From Sphingomonas qomolangmaensis (GTDB taxonomy: Bacteria > Pseudomonadota > Alphaproteobacteria > Sphingomonadales > Sphingomonadaceae), in the NCBI RefSeq assembly GCF_024496245.1, contig NZ_CP101740.1, positions 1,301,501 to 1,365,500 on the forward strand: DNA of 64,000 bases. The letters run 5' to 3'. Within the stretch, counting starts at the first letter, position 1. Every line of letters begins with the position of its first letter. The position numbers were made by a program, and so were the translations under genes. The notes under the pieces were generated by a model, which saw nothing but the letters and a program-made list of their open reading frames with translations, was not told where the DNA came from and did not search any database. This document shows, piece after piece, positions 63,490 through 64,000 of this stretch.

Positions 63490-64000
63490 ATGACCAACAT
63501 CCAGGAAGCCCTCCGCGACCTTTTCATCACCGGCACCAAGAACATGCACGCGGTCGAAAAGCAGGCGCTGTCGATCATGACCCCGCAGGTCGCGCGGATC
63601 GAGCATTATCCCGAGGTCGCCGATCGGCTTCGCGCGCACATCGAGGAAACCAACGATCAGCTCGCGCGGATCGACGAAGTGCTGACGAGCTTCGACACCA
63701 GCGCCTCGGCACTCAAGGATCTGGGCCTCAGCATGACGGGCGGGATGGCGGCGATGGCGCATTCGATCGCCGGCGACGAGATCCTTAAGAACAGCTTCGC
63801 CAACTATGCGTTCGAGCATTTCGAGATCGCCGGGTACAAATCGCTGCTGACGATGGCCGAGGATGCGGGCTTTGCCGAGGCCACCGCGCTCTTCAACCAG
63901 TCGCTGCAGGAAGAGCAGGCGATGGCGCAGTGGATCGATGAATCGCTGCCGATGGTGACGCGCCGCTATGCCGGCCTGTACGCCGAAAGCGGTTCATTCA
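63490..64000 (+). CDS. DUF892 (YciE/YciF) ferritin-like protein, cut by the right edge
   Basis: The gene starts at 63490 with AAGGAG (63478-63483) and stays open to the window end, 170 residues. It begins MTNIQEALRDLFITGTKNMH and continues with long helices such as 'VEKQALSIMTPQVARIEHYP' and 'EILKNSFANYAFEHFEIAGY', the four-helix DUF892 fold, linked to stress responses. A CACCACCACT-type run precedes it. Only a few residues can be missing. Confidence 0.88.
   Translation, partial: MTNIQEALRDLFITGTKNMHAVEKQALSIMTPQVARIEHYPEVADRLRAHIEETNDQLARIDEVLTSFDTSASALKDLGLSMTGGMAAMAHSIAGDEILKNSFANYAFEHFEIAGYKSLLTMAEDAGFAEATALFNQSLQEEQAMAQWIDESLPMVTRRYAGLYAESGSF

Noticed and set aside
1..64000. tRNA, rRNA or CRISPR array
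   Set aside because: No T-arm-like GGTTCGAATCC pattern in a cloverleaf context, no rRNA blocks and no regularly spaced repeats were seen.

Overview
The window is high-GC alphaproteobacterial DNA and most resembles Sphingomonas or a close relative in the Sphingomonadaceae. The grounds are the Ti-type traA/traC/traD block, a MucR/Ros regulator, DUF6894 and TupA-type ATP-grasp proteins, TonB-receptor/M20-hydrolase pairs, a copAB/copCD copper locus with a CnrYXH-like sigma module, and Crp/Fnr paralogues. No rRNA, tRNA or CRISPR array was seen. Genus assignment is inference, because no marker gene is present.

Positions 1-6400 look like part of a conjugative or integrative element. It holds the N-terminal part of a MobA/MobL (TraA) relaxase running off the left edge, an oriT-like site next to it, traC and traD on the other strand, a zinc-ligand-poor MucR-type regulator, an HU protein, a nucleotidyltransferase-HEPN protein, a small sigma-region-4-like protein, a large ParB-like protein with a strongly structured leader, and an AlpA-type regulator. 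A short traC relic near 22.9 kb suggests a related element once lay further right.

Positions 6.6-28 kb are accessory. One group of secreted or membrane proteins (retropepsin-like, Rap1a-like, peptidase-MA-like, a small membrane protein, an excalibur protein) carries three near-identical 24-bp inverted repeats in its intergenic regions. Next come a DUF2975/HTH pair, a VOC protein divergent from a WYL regulator around a perfect palindrome, an epoxide hydrolase divergent from a LysR regulator, a ChaN/EreA-like protein, an IHF-beta-like protein, two Crp/Fnr paralogues around a receiver protein, and a tight three-gene operon (23.2-27.1 kb) of unrecognised proteins whose last member has a possible PD-(D/E)xK nuclease motif.

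From 28 kb to the end the content looks more chromosomal: a TupA-like ATP-grasp protein, a methyltransferase, a 2156-residue autotransporter, a peptide-use locus (M20 hydrolase, TonB receptor, Lrp regulator, zinc metalloprotease), and a copper locus. In the copper locus an anti-sigma/sensor/ECF-sigma module heads copA-copB and faces copC-copD across mirror-image candidate ECF promoters. A receiver protein with a MASE1 hybrid kinase, an OmpR-type two-component pair, a DegP/HtrA protease, two MFS transporters, a further Crp/Fnr regulator, an MBL-fold hydrolase and a DUF892 protein cut by the right edge follow.
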